DNA of 8,487 nt from Bacillota bacterium (GCA_023415075.1 JAEZLU010000018.1:1-8487), one strand, 5' to 3'. Counted from the stretch's first letter, positions 1 to 6,481 are shown. Numbers and translations are program-made. The notes: generated from the sequence alone by a model not told the origin.

Positions 1-671
1 GCGGCGAGAACGCCGCGGATTATTTCCTTCTCCTCGGCCGACAAGCTAACGTCGGTCAGCTCATACATACTTTTCATGGTCATCTTATAGCCGGCCCGGA
101 AAACCACCGCGGCCACAGCAATGGCTATCGCCGGGTCGAGCCAGCCCAGCCCGGTCGCCTTGATAACCGCCAGCCCGACCAGCACGCCGACTGAAGTCCA
201 AATATCGGCCTTGAGATGGAGGGCATCGGCCTCCAGGGCTTGGGAGTGGGTCGCCCGGGCCACCGTCATCAGGCGGCCGGAAACATACCAGTTGACCCCT
301 ATCGACACCGCCATTACGGCGATACCATATTCGAGAAACTGCGGCGTGGCGCTGCTATAAATCTTCGCCAGCGCCTCATAAACAATCCAGATCGCCGCAA
401 GCACGATGAGAGCCGCCTCGATCGCCGCCGACAAACTCTCCACCTTCCCATGGCCGTAGGCGTGGTGGGCGTCCGGCGGTTTAGCCGCCTTGCGCACCGC
501 CAAATAGGCGATTAGGGCCGCTACCAGATCGACCCCCGAGTGGGCCGCCTCGGAAACAATGCTGACCGCACCGCTGCACAGGCCGACGATCAGCTTCAGC
601 ACCACCAGCGAGGTGTTGGAAATTATCGACAAGCGGGCCGTCCGTTGCTTCAAAGCATTATTCTGGTCCAA
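1..671 (-). CDS. Cation diffusion facilitator (CDF) metal exporter, C-terminus cut by window edge
   Basis: CDF-family antiporters export divalent metals (Zn, Co, Ni, Fe, Mn, Cd) across the cytoplasmic membrane in exchange for protons. About 223 residues are visible: the six-helix membrane domain and the first residues of the cytoplasmic C-terminal domain; the rest lies left of the window. Family marks are H44-S-G-V-D48 in TM2, the HAYGHGKVE loop at about 70-78, and H152-LKA-D156 in TM5. H44, D48, H152 and D156 form an HDHD-type transport site in place of the DDHD site of YiiP. I chose TTG (671-669) as start because GGGAGG lies 7 bases upstream and the first residues (DQNNALKQRTARLS) fit a CDF N-terminus; no suitable ATG is nearby. 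The NiCo riboswitch just upstream points to cobalt, nickel or related transition metals as substrate (a czcD-like role). The family is certain; the exact metal is inferred. Confidence 0.93.
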   Translation of the reverse strand, partial: MDQNNALKQRTARLSIISNTSLVVLKLIVGLCSGAVSIVSEAAHSGVDLVAALIAYLAVRKAAKPPDAHHAYGHGKVESLSAAIEAALIVLAAIWIVYEALAKIYSSATPQFLEYGIAVMAVSIGVNWYVSGRLMTVARATHSQALEADALHLKADIWTSVGVLVGLAVIKATGLGWLDPAIAIAVAAVVFRAGYKMTMKSMYELTDVSLSAEEKEIIRGVLA

Positions 672-678
672 GAGCCGC

Positions 679-684
679 CCTCCC
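679..684 (-). promoter_or_regulatory. Ribosome-binding site deciding the TTG start of the CDF gene
   Basis: On the minus strand GGGAGG lies 7 bases before TTG at 671-669. It also lies about 22 bases after the terminator T-tract of the riboswitch, so translation requires readthrough of that terminator. Confidence 0.75.
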
Positions 685-705
685 GAAAAATATTTGGACG
701 CCGTC

Positions 706-750
706 AAAACAAAAAACCTGCGGGCTCCCCCAACGAGAGATCCCACAGGT
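706..750 (-). terminator. Intrinsic terminator, expression platform of the NiCo riboswitch
   Basis: On the minus strand the arm ACCTGTGGG (750-742) pairs with CCCGCAGGT (724-716), 9 bp with one wobble pair. Inside it CTCTC pairs with GGGAG around a GTTGG loop. A run TTTTTTGTTTT (716-706) follows. The 5' arm reuses the aptamer's 3' bases (CCTG, GTGGGA and the ATCT closing strand), so aptamer and terminator cannot form together. The hairpin would also stop any transcript arriving from the liv unit. Confidence 0.88.
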
Positions 751-803
751 CTTGCCTGCTGCCGAAAGCCCGGCTGCCGGCCTCGCGGCCGCTTGCCTGA
801 TCT
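738..803 (-). promoter_or_regulatory. NiCo (czcD) riboswitch aptamer
   Basis: On the minus strand the segment reads, in order: AGATC, AGGCAA, a GGCC-GCGA-GGCC hairpin, GGCAGCCGGGC, a short third stem, GGCAGCAGG, a small CAGG/CCTG stem, then TGTGGGATCT. The blocks CAGGCAA, GCAGCCGGGC, GGCARCAG and CTGTGGGA, and their order around a four-way junction, match the NiCo riboswitch as I remember it from the published structure. AGATC (803-799) pairs with GATCT (742-738) to close P1. P2 carries a GNRA loop; P3 is unusually short. In the known class, cooperative Ni/Co binding (Fe(II) has also been proposed) stabilises the aptamer and prevents termination, switching a metal exporter on. The downstream CDF gene fits this. 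The assignment is from memory of the motif, not a covariance search. Confidence 0.88.
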
Positions 804-809
804 TAATTC

Positions 810-840
810 ATTATATTATCACGAGTCGCAAAAGTTGTAA
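810..840 (-). promoter_or_regulatory. Promoter of the riboswitch/CDF transcript
   Basis: On the minus strand TTACAA (840-835) is followed after 16 bases by TAATAT (818-813); the overlapping TATAAT (815-810) sits at 19 bases. Either predicts transcription starting near 803-806, exactly at the 5' strand of riboswitch helix P1, which supports the call. The site lies just after the CBS-ACT gene, so the exporter has its own promoter. Confidence 0.7.
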
Positions 841-864
841 ATATTGGCCAGCGCTATGTCGCCT

Positions 865-1512
865 TTATTGACCTATCTGAACCAAGTGGCTCACCGGGAA
901 GCCTATGGCCGCCAGGCGTTCGGTCAGCTGCTTCACGTCCTTGACGTCGGCCCGGATGACCATTTCGGCCCGGCCGTTCTCCAGATTATAGGTGGCCATA
1001 CTGAGAATATTGATCCCCAGTTCCTTGAAGACGGCGGTAATATCGTAGAGAATGCCGACCCGGTCGGCGAACTCCAGCGTCAGGCGGGTCCGGCCTTCGG
1101 CCAGGCCCATCACGTCGACGAAACACTTAAAAATATCCGTCTCGGTGATGATGCCGACGACCGCGCCGATGGCGTCGACGACGATCAGGCCGCCGATCTT
1201 CTTATTGTACATCACCAGAGCCGCTTCCTCGATTGTGGCGTCGACGCCGATGGTGATGACATCGGTCTTCATGATGTCCTTGATCACCATCTTGGCCAGC
1301 AGGTAGTTGAGCTCATAAACCGACAGCGTCGTCGCCGGCGAGGGCGACACCTCCCGCAGGTCGCGGTCGGTGACAATGCCTACAAGCTTGCCGCCGTCCA
1401 CTACCGGCAGCCGGCGGAACTTATTGCTCTTCATGAGGTTGGTGGCTTCCGACACCGTCATGGTTGACGTGATCGTCACCGGATTAGGGGTCATCCGTTT
1501 TGACACGAACAT
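865..1512 (-). CDS. CBS-CBS-ACT domain protein, AcuB-like
   Basis: A 215-residue protein with two CBS domains (about 1-55 and 76-130) and a C-terminal ACT domain (about 140-210), the layout and length of Bacillus AcuB. CBS pairs usually bind adenine nucleotides; the loops GIVTDRD (45-51) and GIITETD (120-126) are intact. ACT domains typically bind amino acids; the loop DRVGIL (150-155) is intact. There is no catalytic or membrane domain, so the role is regulatory. It follows livF after 42 bases with no terminator or promoter seen between, so it appears to be the last gene of the liv unit. I chose ATG at 1512 because AGGAG lies 8 bases upstream; an in-frame ATG at 1518 would have only 2 bases. 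The product then starts MFVSKRMTPNPV, as is usual for AcuB-like proteins. An acetoin role is not implied, as no acu genes are seen. A link to branched-chain amino acid sensing is inferred. Confidence 0.9.
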   Translation of the reverse strand: MFVSKRMTPNPVTITSTMTVSEATNLMKSNKFRRLPVVDGGKLVGIVTDRDLREVSPSPATTLSVYELNYLLAKMVIKDIMKTDVITIGVDATIEEAALVMYNKKIGGLIVVDAIGAVVGIITETDIFKCFVDVMGLAEGRTRLTLEFADRVGILYDITAVFKELGINILSMATYNLENGRAEMVIRADVKDVKQLTERLAAIGFPVSHLVQIGQ

Positions 1513-1520
1513 CGCCATCT

Positions 1521-1525
1521 CTCCT
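1521..1525 (-). promoter_or_regulatory. Ribosome-binding site of the CBS-ACT gene
   Basis: AGGAG on the minus strand lies 8 bases before ATG at 1512-1510, favouring that start over the ATG at 1518-1516. Confidence 0.6.
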
Positions 1526-1554
1526 CTTTTCGCCTCAAAATTCCCAGCCAGAAA

Positions 1555-2259
1555 CTAGCCGCCCAGGTAGGCCTTGCGGACAGCCTCGCTCTCGGCCAGC
1601 TCCTTGGCGGTGCCGGCCAGGGTGATGCGTCCGGTCTCGAGGACATAGGCCTTATGGGCAATCGACAGGGCCATATGGGCATTCTGTTCAACCAGCAAAA
1701 TAGTCGTGCCGCTGGCGTTTATCTCGCGGATGATCGCGAAAATTTCCTTCACCAGCAGCGGCGCCAGACCCATTGACGGTTCGTCCATGAGGAGCAGGCG
1801 GGGCCGGCCCATCAGGGCCCGGCCGATGGCCAGCATCTGTTGCTCACCGCCGGAAAGCGTGCCGGCTACCTGGCCCTTGCGCTCCAGCAGGCGCGGGAAG
1901 CGCTTGAACACCCCCTGCATATCCTCGGCAATGCCCTTGGAATCGGAGCGGATATAGGCTCCCAACTCGAGATTTTCGAGTACCGTCATATTGGCGAAAA
2001 TCCGCCGGCCTTCCGGCACCTGGCAAACGCCCAGCTTGACGATCTCCTGGGCCGGGACGCCGTCGATCTTCTTGCCCTCAAATTCGATATGGCCGGTCCG
2101 CGGCTTCAAAAGACCGGAGATTGTCCGTAGGATGGTGCTCTTGCCGGCGCCGTTGGCGCCGATCAGGGTTACGATCTCACCCTCGGCGACATCGACGCTG
2201 ATGCCCTTGAGCGCATGGATGGCGCCGTAGAAAACGTTGATATTATCGACCTTGAGCAT
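1555..2259 (-). CDS. livF: Branched-chain amino acid ABC transporter, ATPase LivF
   Basis: One of the two cytoplasmic ATPases that drive Leu/Ile/Val import through LivH-LivM. The 234-residue length is normal. Visible motifs are Walker A GANGAGKST (34-42), Q-loop Q80 in CQVPEG, signature LSGGEQ (135-140) and Walker B LLLMDE (155-160). The H-loop histidine is replaced (VEQN, 190-193), which is normal for LivF and distinguishes it from LivG, which keeps VEHD-type sequence. The C-terminus AVRKAYLGG is also typical. The ATG shares one base with the livG stop (TGATG, 2261-2257), and AGGAGG lies 7 bases upstream inside livG, so translation is probably coupled. High confidence in family; substrate preference is inferred from the full livKHMGF set. 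Confidence 0.97.
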   Translation of the reverse strand: MLKVDNINVFYGAIHALKGISVDVAEGEIVTLIGANGAGKSTILRTISGLLKPRTGHIEFEGKKIDGVPAQEIVKLGVCQVPEGRRIFANMTVLENLELGAYIRSDSKGIAEDMQGVFKRFPRLLERKGQVAGTLSGGEQQMLAIGRALMGRPRLLLMDEPSMGLAPLLVKEIFAIIREINASGTTILLVEQNAHMALSIAHKAYVLETGRITLAGTAKELAESEAVRKAYLGG

Positions 2260-3026
2260 CAGTGCACCTCCTCGCCGAGATAAGCCTCGATAACCCGCGG
2301 ATTATTCTTGATCTCGACCGGCGTGCCCTGGGCGATGATGCTGCCGTAATCCAGCACATAGATGCGTTCGCAGACGCCCATGACCAGGCTCATGTCATGC
2401 TCGATCAGCAGAATGGTCAGCCCGAATTCCTTGCGGATCCAGCGGATCATTGCCATCAGCTGCTGAGTCTCCTGCGGGTTCATGCCGGCCGCCGGTTCGT
2501 CGAGCAGCAGCAGTCGCGGCTGGGCGGCAAGGGCGCGGGCGATTTCCAGGCGGCGCTGCTCGCCGTAGGGCAGGTTCTTGGCAATCTCGTCCTTGCGGTG
2601 AGCCAGTTGGAAGATTTCCAGGAAGCGCTCAGCCTTTTTGGTTATTTCGTTTTCCTCGCCGAAGTAGCGGCCGACCCGCAGCACCGACTCCAGCAGGCCG
2701 TATTTAACATGGAAGTGGTAGGCGATCTTGACATTGTCCAGCACCGACAGTTCGCCGAACAGGCGAATATTCTGGAAGGTGCGGGCTACGCCCCGCTGGG
2801 TTATCTGGTATGGTTTGAGGCCGACGACACTCTTGCCGTCGAACTCGATATTACCCTCGCTGGGGTCGTAGACGCCTGTCAGCAGGTTAAACACCGTCGT
2901 CTTGCCGGCGCCGTTCGGGCCGATCAGGCCGACCAGTTCGCCCTGTTCAATGGCGATGTCAAAATTGGAAACGGCCCGGAGACCGCCGAACGCTTTCGAC
3001 AACTTAGTTACCTTGAGTAGTGCCAC
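2259..3026 (-). CDS. livG: Branched-chain amino acid ABC transporter, ATPase LivG
   Basis: The second ATPase of the LIV importer. Numbered from a GTG 9 bases further upstream (3035), the motifs are Walker A GPNGAGKTT (39-47), Q-loop Q88 in RTFQNIRLF, the non-canonical signature LPYGEQ (155-160) usual for LivG, Walker B LLLLDE (175-180) and H-loop H213 in IEHD. The long insert between Q-loop and signature and the end RVIEAYLGEEVH are also typical of LivG. I prefer GTG at 3026, giving 255 residues (the E. coli LivG length), because GGGAGG lies 8 bases upstream; the GTG at 3035 overlaps that site. The gene overlaps the end of livM by 23 bases, so translation is probably coupled, and its stop overlaps the livF start. 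Confidence 0.96.
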   Translation of the reverse strand: MALLKVTKLSKAFGGLRAVSNFDIAIEQGELVGLIGPNGAGKTTVFNLLTGVYDPSEGNIEFDGKSVVGLKPYQITQRGVARTFQNIRLFGELSVLDNVKIAYHFHVKYGLLESVLRVGRYFGEENEITKKAERFLEIFQLAHRKDEIAKNLPYGEQRRLEIARALAAQPRLLLLDEPAAGMNPQETQQLMAMIRWIRKEFGLTILLIEHDMSLVMGVCERIYVLDYGSIIAQGTPVEIKNNPRVIEAYLGEEVH

Positions 3027-3975
3027 GGCGTTCACCTCCCGTAAACCGTCCCAGCATCTTCAGGCTGAGCTCCTTATTGCCGAACAGGCCCTGCGGCCGG
3101 TACAGCATGAGAATAATCAGCAGCAGTGAATATATGACCATGCGCCACTCGGGCCAATCGGCGAAGAACGCTGAAACCCACGTGAAGAAGATAGCACCGA
3201 AGATCGAGCCGCTCATACTGCCGAGACCGCCCAGCACCACCATCGTCAGGATATCGAAGGACCGCATGAAGGTGAAGGACGCCGGATGGGCGATGTAAGT
3301 ATAGTGGGAGAACAGCGCCCCGGCTACGCCGGCGAACGCCGCCCCCAGCGTGAACGCCAGCACCTTGTACTTGGTTGTGTCGACCCCCATGGCCTCGGCG
3401 GCAATCTCGTTCTCGCGCACGGCGATACAGGCCCGGCCGTGGGTGGAGTTCACGAAATTCTTGATAAAGAACAGGGTGAAAACCATCAAAAAGAAGGCCC
3501 AGGTGAAATCGGTCAGCTTGGGAATGCCCATGAAACCGGAGGCCCCGCCTACGTAGGGGATGTTGAGGATAGTGATGCGGATAATTTCCCCGAGGCCGAG
3601 GGTGGCAATCGCCAGGTAGTCACCTGTCAGCCTTAGGGTCGGCAGGCCGATGACGAAGCCGAGAACCGCGGCCCCCAGCGCGCCGGCGATAATACCGACG
3701 ATGAACGGCAGGCCGAGCTTGACGGTCATGATCGCGCCGACATATGCGCCGACGGCCATAAAGCCGGCGTGACCGATCGAGAACTGGCCGGTGATGCCAT
3801 TGATAAGGTTGAGGCTTGTGGCCAGAATGATATTTATGCACATATAGACGATATTACGCTCCCAGTAGCCCTCGATGACCCCGAAGGAAATCAGGGCCTG
3901 GATCGCAGCATACAGCACCACACTGGCACCAAGCATCAGCACATCGTTTTTTCTCATCTCGCGCATGCCGGCCAC
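3004..3975 (-). CDS. livM: Branched-chain amino acid ABC transporter, permease LivM
   Basis: Membrane permease that pairs with LivH to form the import channel. The 323-residue protein is a BPD_transp_2-type permease with many hydrophobic helices. It has the LivM hallmark GQFSIGHAGFMAVGAYVGA (63-81), GDYLAIATLGLGEIIR (118-133), and a cytoplasmic coupling region around AEAMGVDTTKYKVLAFTLGA (193-212) that contacts the ATPases. It ends in a basic cytoplasmic tail of about 25 residues after YRPQGLFG, slightly longer than usual. GTG at 3975 follows the livH stop directly and has GGGAG 9 bases upstream. ATGs at 3966 and 3957 are in frame but less well placed. The end overlaps livG, consistent with one operon. 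Confidence 0.96.
   Translation of the reverse strand: MAGMREMRKNDVLMLGASVVLYAAIQALISFGVIEGYWERNIVYMCINIILATSLNLINGITGQFSIGHAGFMAVGAYVGAIMTVKLGLPFIVGIIAGALGAAVLGFVIGLPTLRLTGDYLAIATLGLGEIIRITILNIPYVGGASGFMGIPKLTDFTWAFFLMVFTLFFIKNFVNSTHGRACIAVRENEIAAEAMGVDTTKYKVLAFTLGAAFAGVAGALFSHYTYIAHPASFTFMRSFDILTMVVLGGLGSMSGSIFGAIFFTWVSAFFADWPEWRMVIYSLLLIILMLYRPQGLFGNKELSLKMLGRFTGGERRGTTQGN
3035..3040 (-). promoter_or_regulatory. Ribosome-binding site of livG inside livM
   Basis: GGGAGG on the minus strand lies 8 bases before GTG at 3026-3024 and within the last codons of livM. It argues against the upstream GTG at 3035, which overlaps it. Confidence 0.6.
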
Positions 3976-4866
3976 CTACACTTTCTCCCGGACATTCTTG
4001 CCGAGAAGGCCCGAGGGTTTGAAGAGCAGGATGAGGATCAGGATACCGAAAGCGGCGGCGTCGCGGAAGGTCGAAGAAATAAAGCCGCTGACCATGGCCT
4101 CGACGACCCCCATTAGCACCCCGCCCAGCACGGCGCCGGGGATGATGCCGATGCCGCCGAGCACGGCGGCCACGAAAGCCTTGAGACCAGGCATGATGCC
4201 CATAAGCGGGTCGATCGAGTTGTAGTAGATGCCGACCAGGACGCCGGCGGCAGCAGCCAGGGCCGAGCCAATGGCAAAGGTGAAGGAAATGACCCGGTCG
4301 ACGTCGATGCCCATCAGGCGGGCGGTGTCGGTGTCGAAGGAAACGGCCCGCATGGCCTTGCCGATCTTGGTGCGGTTGACGATATAAGTAAGGATGATCA
4401 TCAGCACAAGGGAAACGGCGAGAATTATGATCTGATAGCTGTTGATGACCACACCGCCGATATTATAAATTCCGGTCGGCAGAAGCGCCGGGAAGGTGCG
4501 CGGCTGGGGCGTAACCGCCAGCATACCGCCGTATTCCAGAAACAGCGACACGCCGATGGCGGTGATAAGGACGGCGATCTTCGGCGCCTGCCTGAGCGGC
4601 CGGTAGGCAAACCGCTCGATGGTTACCCCCACCAGGGCCGACACCCCCATAGAAACAATCAGTGCCGGGAAAAAGGACAGTTTAAAGGCGGTCGTAGCAA
4701 AAAACGCGACATAGGCGCCAAGCATATAGATGTCGCCATGGGCAAAATTTATCAGGCGAATGATGCCGTAAACCATAGTGTAACCGAGAGCGATCAGTGC
4801 ATAAATGCTGCCGAGTGAAATGCCGTTCACCAGCTGCTGGTTGAACTGCTGAAGAAATGATTCCAT
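3976..4866 (-). CDS. livH: Branched-chain amino acid ABC transporter, permease LivH
   Basis: Membrane permease partner of LivM. The 296-residue protein is close to the usual length (E. coli LivH is about 308) and hydrophobic throughout. It has the LivH marks LVNGISLGSIYALIALGYTM (12-31), RLINFAHGDIYMLGAY (37-52), the coupling segment around MRAVSFDTDTARLMGID (172-188), and FKPSGLLGK near the end. ATG at 4866 is preceded by AAGGAGGG, with 6 bases between GGAGG and the start. The frame stays open upstream to a GTG at 4947, but that stretch looks like untranslated leader. The gene opens the livHMGF unit under the promoter at 5146-5174, and its stop abuts the livM start. Confidence 0.96.
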   Translation of the reverse strand: MESFLQQFNQQLVNGISLGSIYALIALGYTMVYGIIRLINFAHGDIYMLGAYVAFFATTAFKLSFFPALIVSMGVSALVGVTIERFAYRPLRQAPKIAVLITAIGVSLFLEYGGMLAVTPQPRTFPALLPTGIYNIGGVVINSYQIIILAVSLVLMIILTYIVNRTKIGKAMRAVSFDTDTARLMGIDVDRVISFTFAIGSALAAAAGVLVGIYYNSIDPLMGIMPGLKAFVAAVLGGIGIIPGAVLGGVLMGVVEAMVSGFISSTFRDAAAFGILILILLFKPSGLLGKNVREKV

Positions 4867-4872
4867 GCGTTC

Positions 4873-4877
4873 CCTCC
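4873..4877 (-). promoter_or_regulatory. Ribosome-binding site of livH
   Basis: GGAGG within AAGGAGGG on the minus strand lies 6 bases before ATG at 4866. A small GGTGC-TTCG-GCGCC hairpin (4908-4895) with a stable UUCG loop sits about 17 bases upstream. The site decides the start against the upstream GTG at 4947. Confidence 0.7.
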
Positions 4878-4997
4878 TTATCGTGATTGATTTAGGCGCC
4901 GAAGCACCGAAGCCCGTAACCGTCGCAACAGGCACTATATCCACCAAAGGCTTCTCCGGGCCCAGGGCACGGAGCGCCGTTGATTTCCCTTCCAGGC

Positions 4998-5026
4998 AGC
5001 CGGCCCGGGCGCTACGCCCGCCGGCT
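4998..5026 (-). repeat. Strong hairpin in the livHMGF leader with a stop codon as loop
   Basis: On the minus strand AGCCGGC plus GGGCG pairs with CGCCC plus GCCGGCT, a 12-bp GC-rich stem with a two-base bulge (5006-5005) and a TAG loop (5014-5012). No T-tract follows, so it is not a classical terminator. A ribosome translating the mini-ORF to its end would melt it; one stalled at the CTA-TTA codons would cover or border its base. Confidence 0.7.
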
Positions 5027-5080
5027 ATATAATAGACAAGGGCAGTAGCCAGACCGCGTCAGGCTGGCAGCCGCCCCCAT
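5012..5080 (-). CDS. Candidate 22-residue leader peptide upstream of livHMGF
   Basis: A minus-strand ORF from ATG (5080-5078) to TAG (5014-5012), preceded by GGGAGG with 8 bases spacing. The predicted peptide is MGAAASLTRSGY followed by CPCLLYSRRA. It contains a tandem pair of probably rare Leu codons, CTA-TTA (5035-5030), just before a strong hairpin whose three-base loop is exactly the stop codon. In known leucine and branched-chain attenuators, ribosomes stall at such codons when charged tRNA is scarce. Only three of 22 residues are Leu, so the case is suggestive. A second ORF in another frame (5105-5025) ends VWLLPLSII but lacks a well-placed ribosome-binding site. Translation of either is unproven. 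Confidence 0.35.
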   Translation of the reverse strand: MGAAASLTRSGYCPCLLYSRRA

Positions 5081-5145
5081 ACCTGCATCCTCCCACGGCG
5101 GACATTCGCCGGCCGTCGGTGGCCTCCGCGTTATCCCCAGTGTAT

Positions 5146-5174
5146 ATTATATGGAGGGGTTCCTGGCCTGTCAA
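5146..5174 (-). promoter_or_regulatory. Consensus vegetative promoter for livHMGF
   Basis: On the minus strand a perfect -35 TTGACA (5174-5169) and a perfect -10 TATAAT (5151-5146) are separated by exactly 17 bases. Predicted transcription start is near 5139. The site lies between livK and livH, so the permease/ATPase genes can be transcribed without livK. Such a strong promoter usually has further control, consistent with the long leader that follows. Confidence 0.88.
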
Positions 5175-5253
5175 TACTTCTCGTTGTGGACATTTTTCAC
5201 CTTGTCCGTCAACAGGAGACGATAGTTTTAATGGCAAATCCTTCTGCGCGCGA

Positions 5254-5283
5254 AAGGGGATAAGGACAAGTCCTTATCCCCTT
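5254..5283 (-). repeat. Perfect inverted repeat just downstream of livK
   Basis: AAGGGGATAAGGAC (5254-5267) and its exact reverse complement (5270-5283) are separated by two bases, a 14-bp perfect stem starting 20 bases after the livK stop. Only three T follow on the minus strand, so it is a weak or absent intrinsic terminator. It could protect the livK mRNA 3' end, be an imperfect terminator allowing some readthrough into livH, or bind a protein as DNA. Position and symmetry are seen; function is inferred. Confidence 0.75.
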
Positions 5284-5302
5284 GCACACCATTGTCCGAG
5301 AA

Positions 5303-6481
5303 TTAAGGGTTGATAGTTTCCTGGAATACCAGTTTGCCTTGTTTGAGAGCGATGATGACGGCGCTCTTGACCGGGTCGTGCTGCTCGTTGAGCGTAATGG
5401 TGCCGGTTACACCTTTGAGATCCTTGGTGGCGGCAATGGCGTCCTTGATCTTGACAGGATCGTCAGGACCGGCTTTCTTGATGCCTTCAAGGACCATCAG
5501 GGCGGCGTCCCAGGCCAGAGCGGCCAGAGCATCCGGCACCTGGCCGTACTCTTTCTTGTAGTCTTCAACGAACTTGACGGTCAGCGGATCTTTGGAGTCA
5601 GCGGCATAGTGGTTGACGAAATAGGTGTTCTCCAGCGCCTGGGCGCCGGCGATCTCGATCAGCTTGGGCGAATCCCAGCCGTCGCCGCCCATCAGCGGTA
5701 CGGTGATGCCCAACTCACGGGCCTGTTTGACGAACATGCCGACTTCTTGATAGTAGCCAGGGTTGAAGATTACTTCAGGGTTGGCGGCCTTTATCTTGGT
5801 GAGGGCGGCCCGGAAATCGGTGTCCTTCTGCTGGTAGGCTTCCTTGGCGACGATCTTGCCGCCGGCCTTGGTGAAGGCTTCCTCGAAGAACTGGGCCAGG
5901 CCCTTGGCGTAGTCGGAGCTCATATCGACGTAGATGGCGGCGGTTTTAGCCTTGAGGGACTTGCTGGCGAAGTTGGCGGCAACCGTTCCCTGGAAGGGAT
6001 CGAGGAAGCAGGCGCGGAAGACGAAATCCTTAACTTTGCCGTTCTCGAAGGTTACCTTGGGGTTGGTGGCGCTGTTGGAAACATAGGCCACCTTTTTGTC
6101 AGCGGCGATCGGGCCGGCGGCCAGGCAGTCGGAACTGGTGACCGGGCCGACTACGGCGACGACCTTGTCTTGGGTCAGGAGCTTGGTCATGGCGTTGGCC
6201 GCTTCGGCCGGTTCGGATTTGTTGTCGGCGACGACCAGCTCGAGCTGTTTGCCGTTGATGCCGCCGGCAGCGTTGATCTGTTTAAAGAGCAGCTTGACGG
6301 CGTTGATCGAGGACTGGCCGAAGGTCGCTTGGCCACCGGTTATCTCGAAGTTGGCGCCGACCTTGATGGTATTGGGCTTGGCGGGAGCGCTGCCGCTGCC
6401 GCCGCAACCGGCGAGGACGGCCACCATAGCGATGATAATAGCCACGCTGGCAAAGGTTACCCATTTTTTGGACACTGACAT
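5303..6481 (-). CDS. livK: Branched-chain amino acid-binding lipoprotein LivK
   Basis: The extracytoplasmic substrate-binding protein of the LIV importer; it captures Leu/Ile/Val and delivers them to LivH-LivM. The 392-residue precursor has a lipoprotein signal: basic start, hydrophobic stretch and lipobox LAGC with C26 as the predicted lipidated residue, followed by a G/S/A/P linker. The mature part is a periplasmic-binding fold of the Peripla_BP_6 type from about residue 38, with IKVGANFEITGGQATFG (39-55), GPVTSSDCL (112-120) and SATNP (137-141), the region contacting the amino-acid backbone in LIV-BP. A GGAGG lies only 3 bases before ATG 6481 but 9 bases before GTG 6475, so 6475 may be the true start (390 residues). 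The gene stands apart from livHMGF, with an inverted repeat after it and a long stem-rich region before it. Branched-chain specificity comes from context; relatives also bind other amino acids or amides. Confidence 0.95.
   Translation of the reverse strand: MSVSKKWVTFASVAIIIAMVAVLAGCGGSGSAPAKPNTIKVGANFEITGGQATFGQSSINAVKLLFKQINAAGGINGKQLELVVADNKSEPAEAANAMTKLLTQDKVVAVVGPVTSSDCLAAGPIAADKKVAYVSNSATNPKVTFENGKVKDFVFRACFLDPFQGTVAANFASKSLKAKTAAIYVDMSSDYAKGLAQFFEEAFTKAGGKIVAKEAYQQKDTDFRAALTKIKAANPEVIFNPGYYQEVGMFVKQARELGITVPLMGGDGWDSPKLIEIAGAQALENTYFVNHYAADSKDPLTVKFVEDYKKEYGQVPDALAALAWDAALMVLEGIKKAGPDDPVKIKDAIAATKDLKGVTGTITLNEQHDPVKSAVIIALKQGKLVFQETINP

Larger units (their letters stand above)
4867..5139 (-). 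promoter_or_regulatory. Long 5' leader of livHMGF, possible attenuation region
   Basis: About 270 bases separate the predicted transcription start from livH. The leader holds a short ORF with a good ribosome-binding site (5080-5012), a second overlapping ORF (5105-5025) ending in Leu- and Ile-rich codons, and a 12-bp hairpin (5026-4998) containing the stop of the first ORF. It also holds weaker hairpins at 4974-4954 and 4908-4895. No hairpin is followed by a T-tract, so classical intrinsic attenuation is not shown. A Rho-dependent or translational mechanism, or no regulation, remains possible. Confidence 0.45.

Noticed and set aside
1555..2259. Missing H-loop histidine in LivF
   Set aside because: VEQN at this position is normal for the LivF family, so it is not a sign of inactivity.
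2262..3020. 252-residue plus-strand ORF opposite livG
   Set aside because: It is a shadow of livG, whose full set of ATPase motifs is on the minus strand. Similar shadows lie opposite the CBS-ACT gene, livM and the oxidoreductase.
4867..4947. Extended livH start at GTG 4947, adding a Val-rich 27-residue N-terminus
   Set aside because: ATG 4866 has a strong ribosome-binding site and gives the usual LivH N-terminus; the extension lacks such a site and resembles leader sequence.
5254..5283. Inverted repeat after livK as an intrinsic terminator
   Set aside because: Only three T follow on the minus strand and no T-tract follows on the plus strand, so I kept it as a repeat.
5282..6478. 398-residue plus-strand ORF opposite livK
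   Set aside because: It is the antisense shadow of livK: G/D/L-rich, with no domain, while the minus strand has a clear lipobox and binding-protein motifs.
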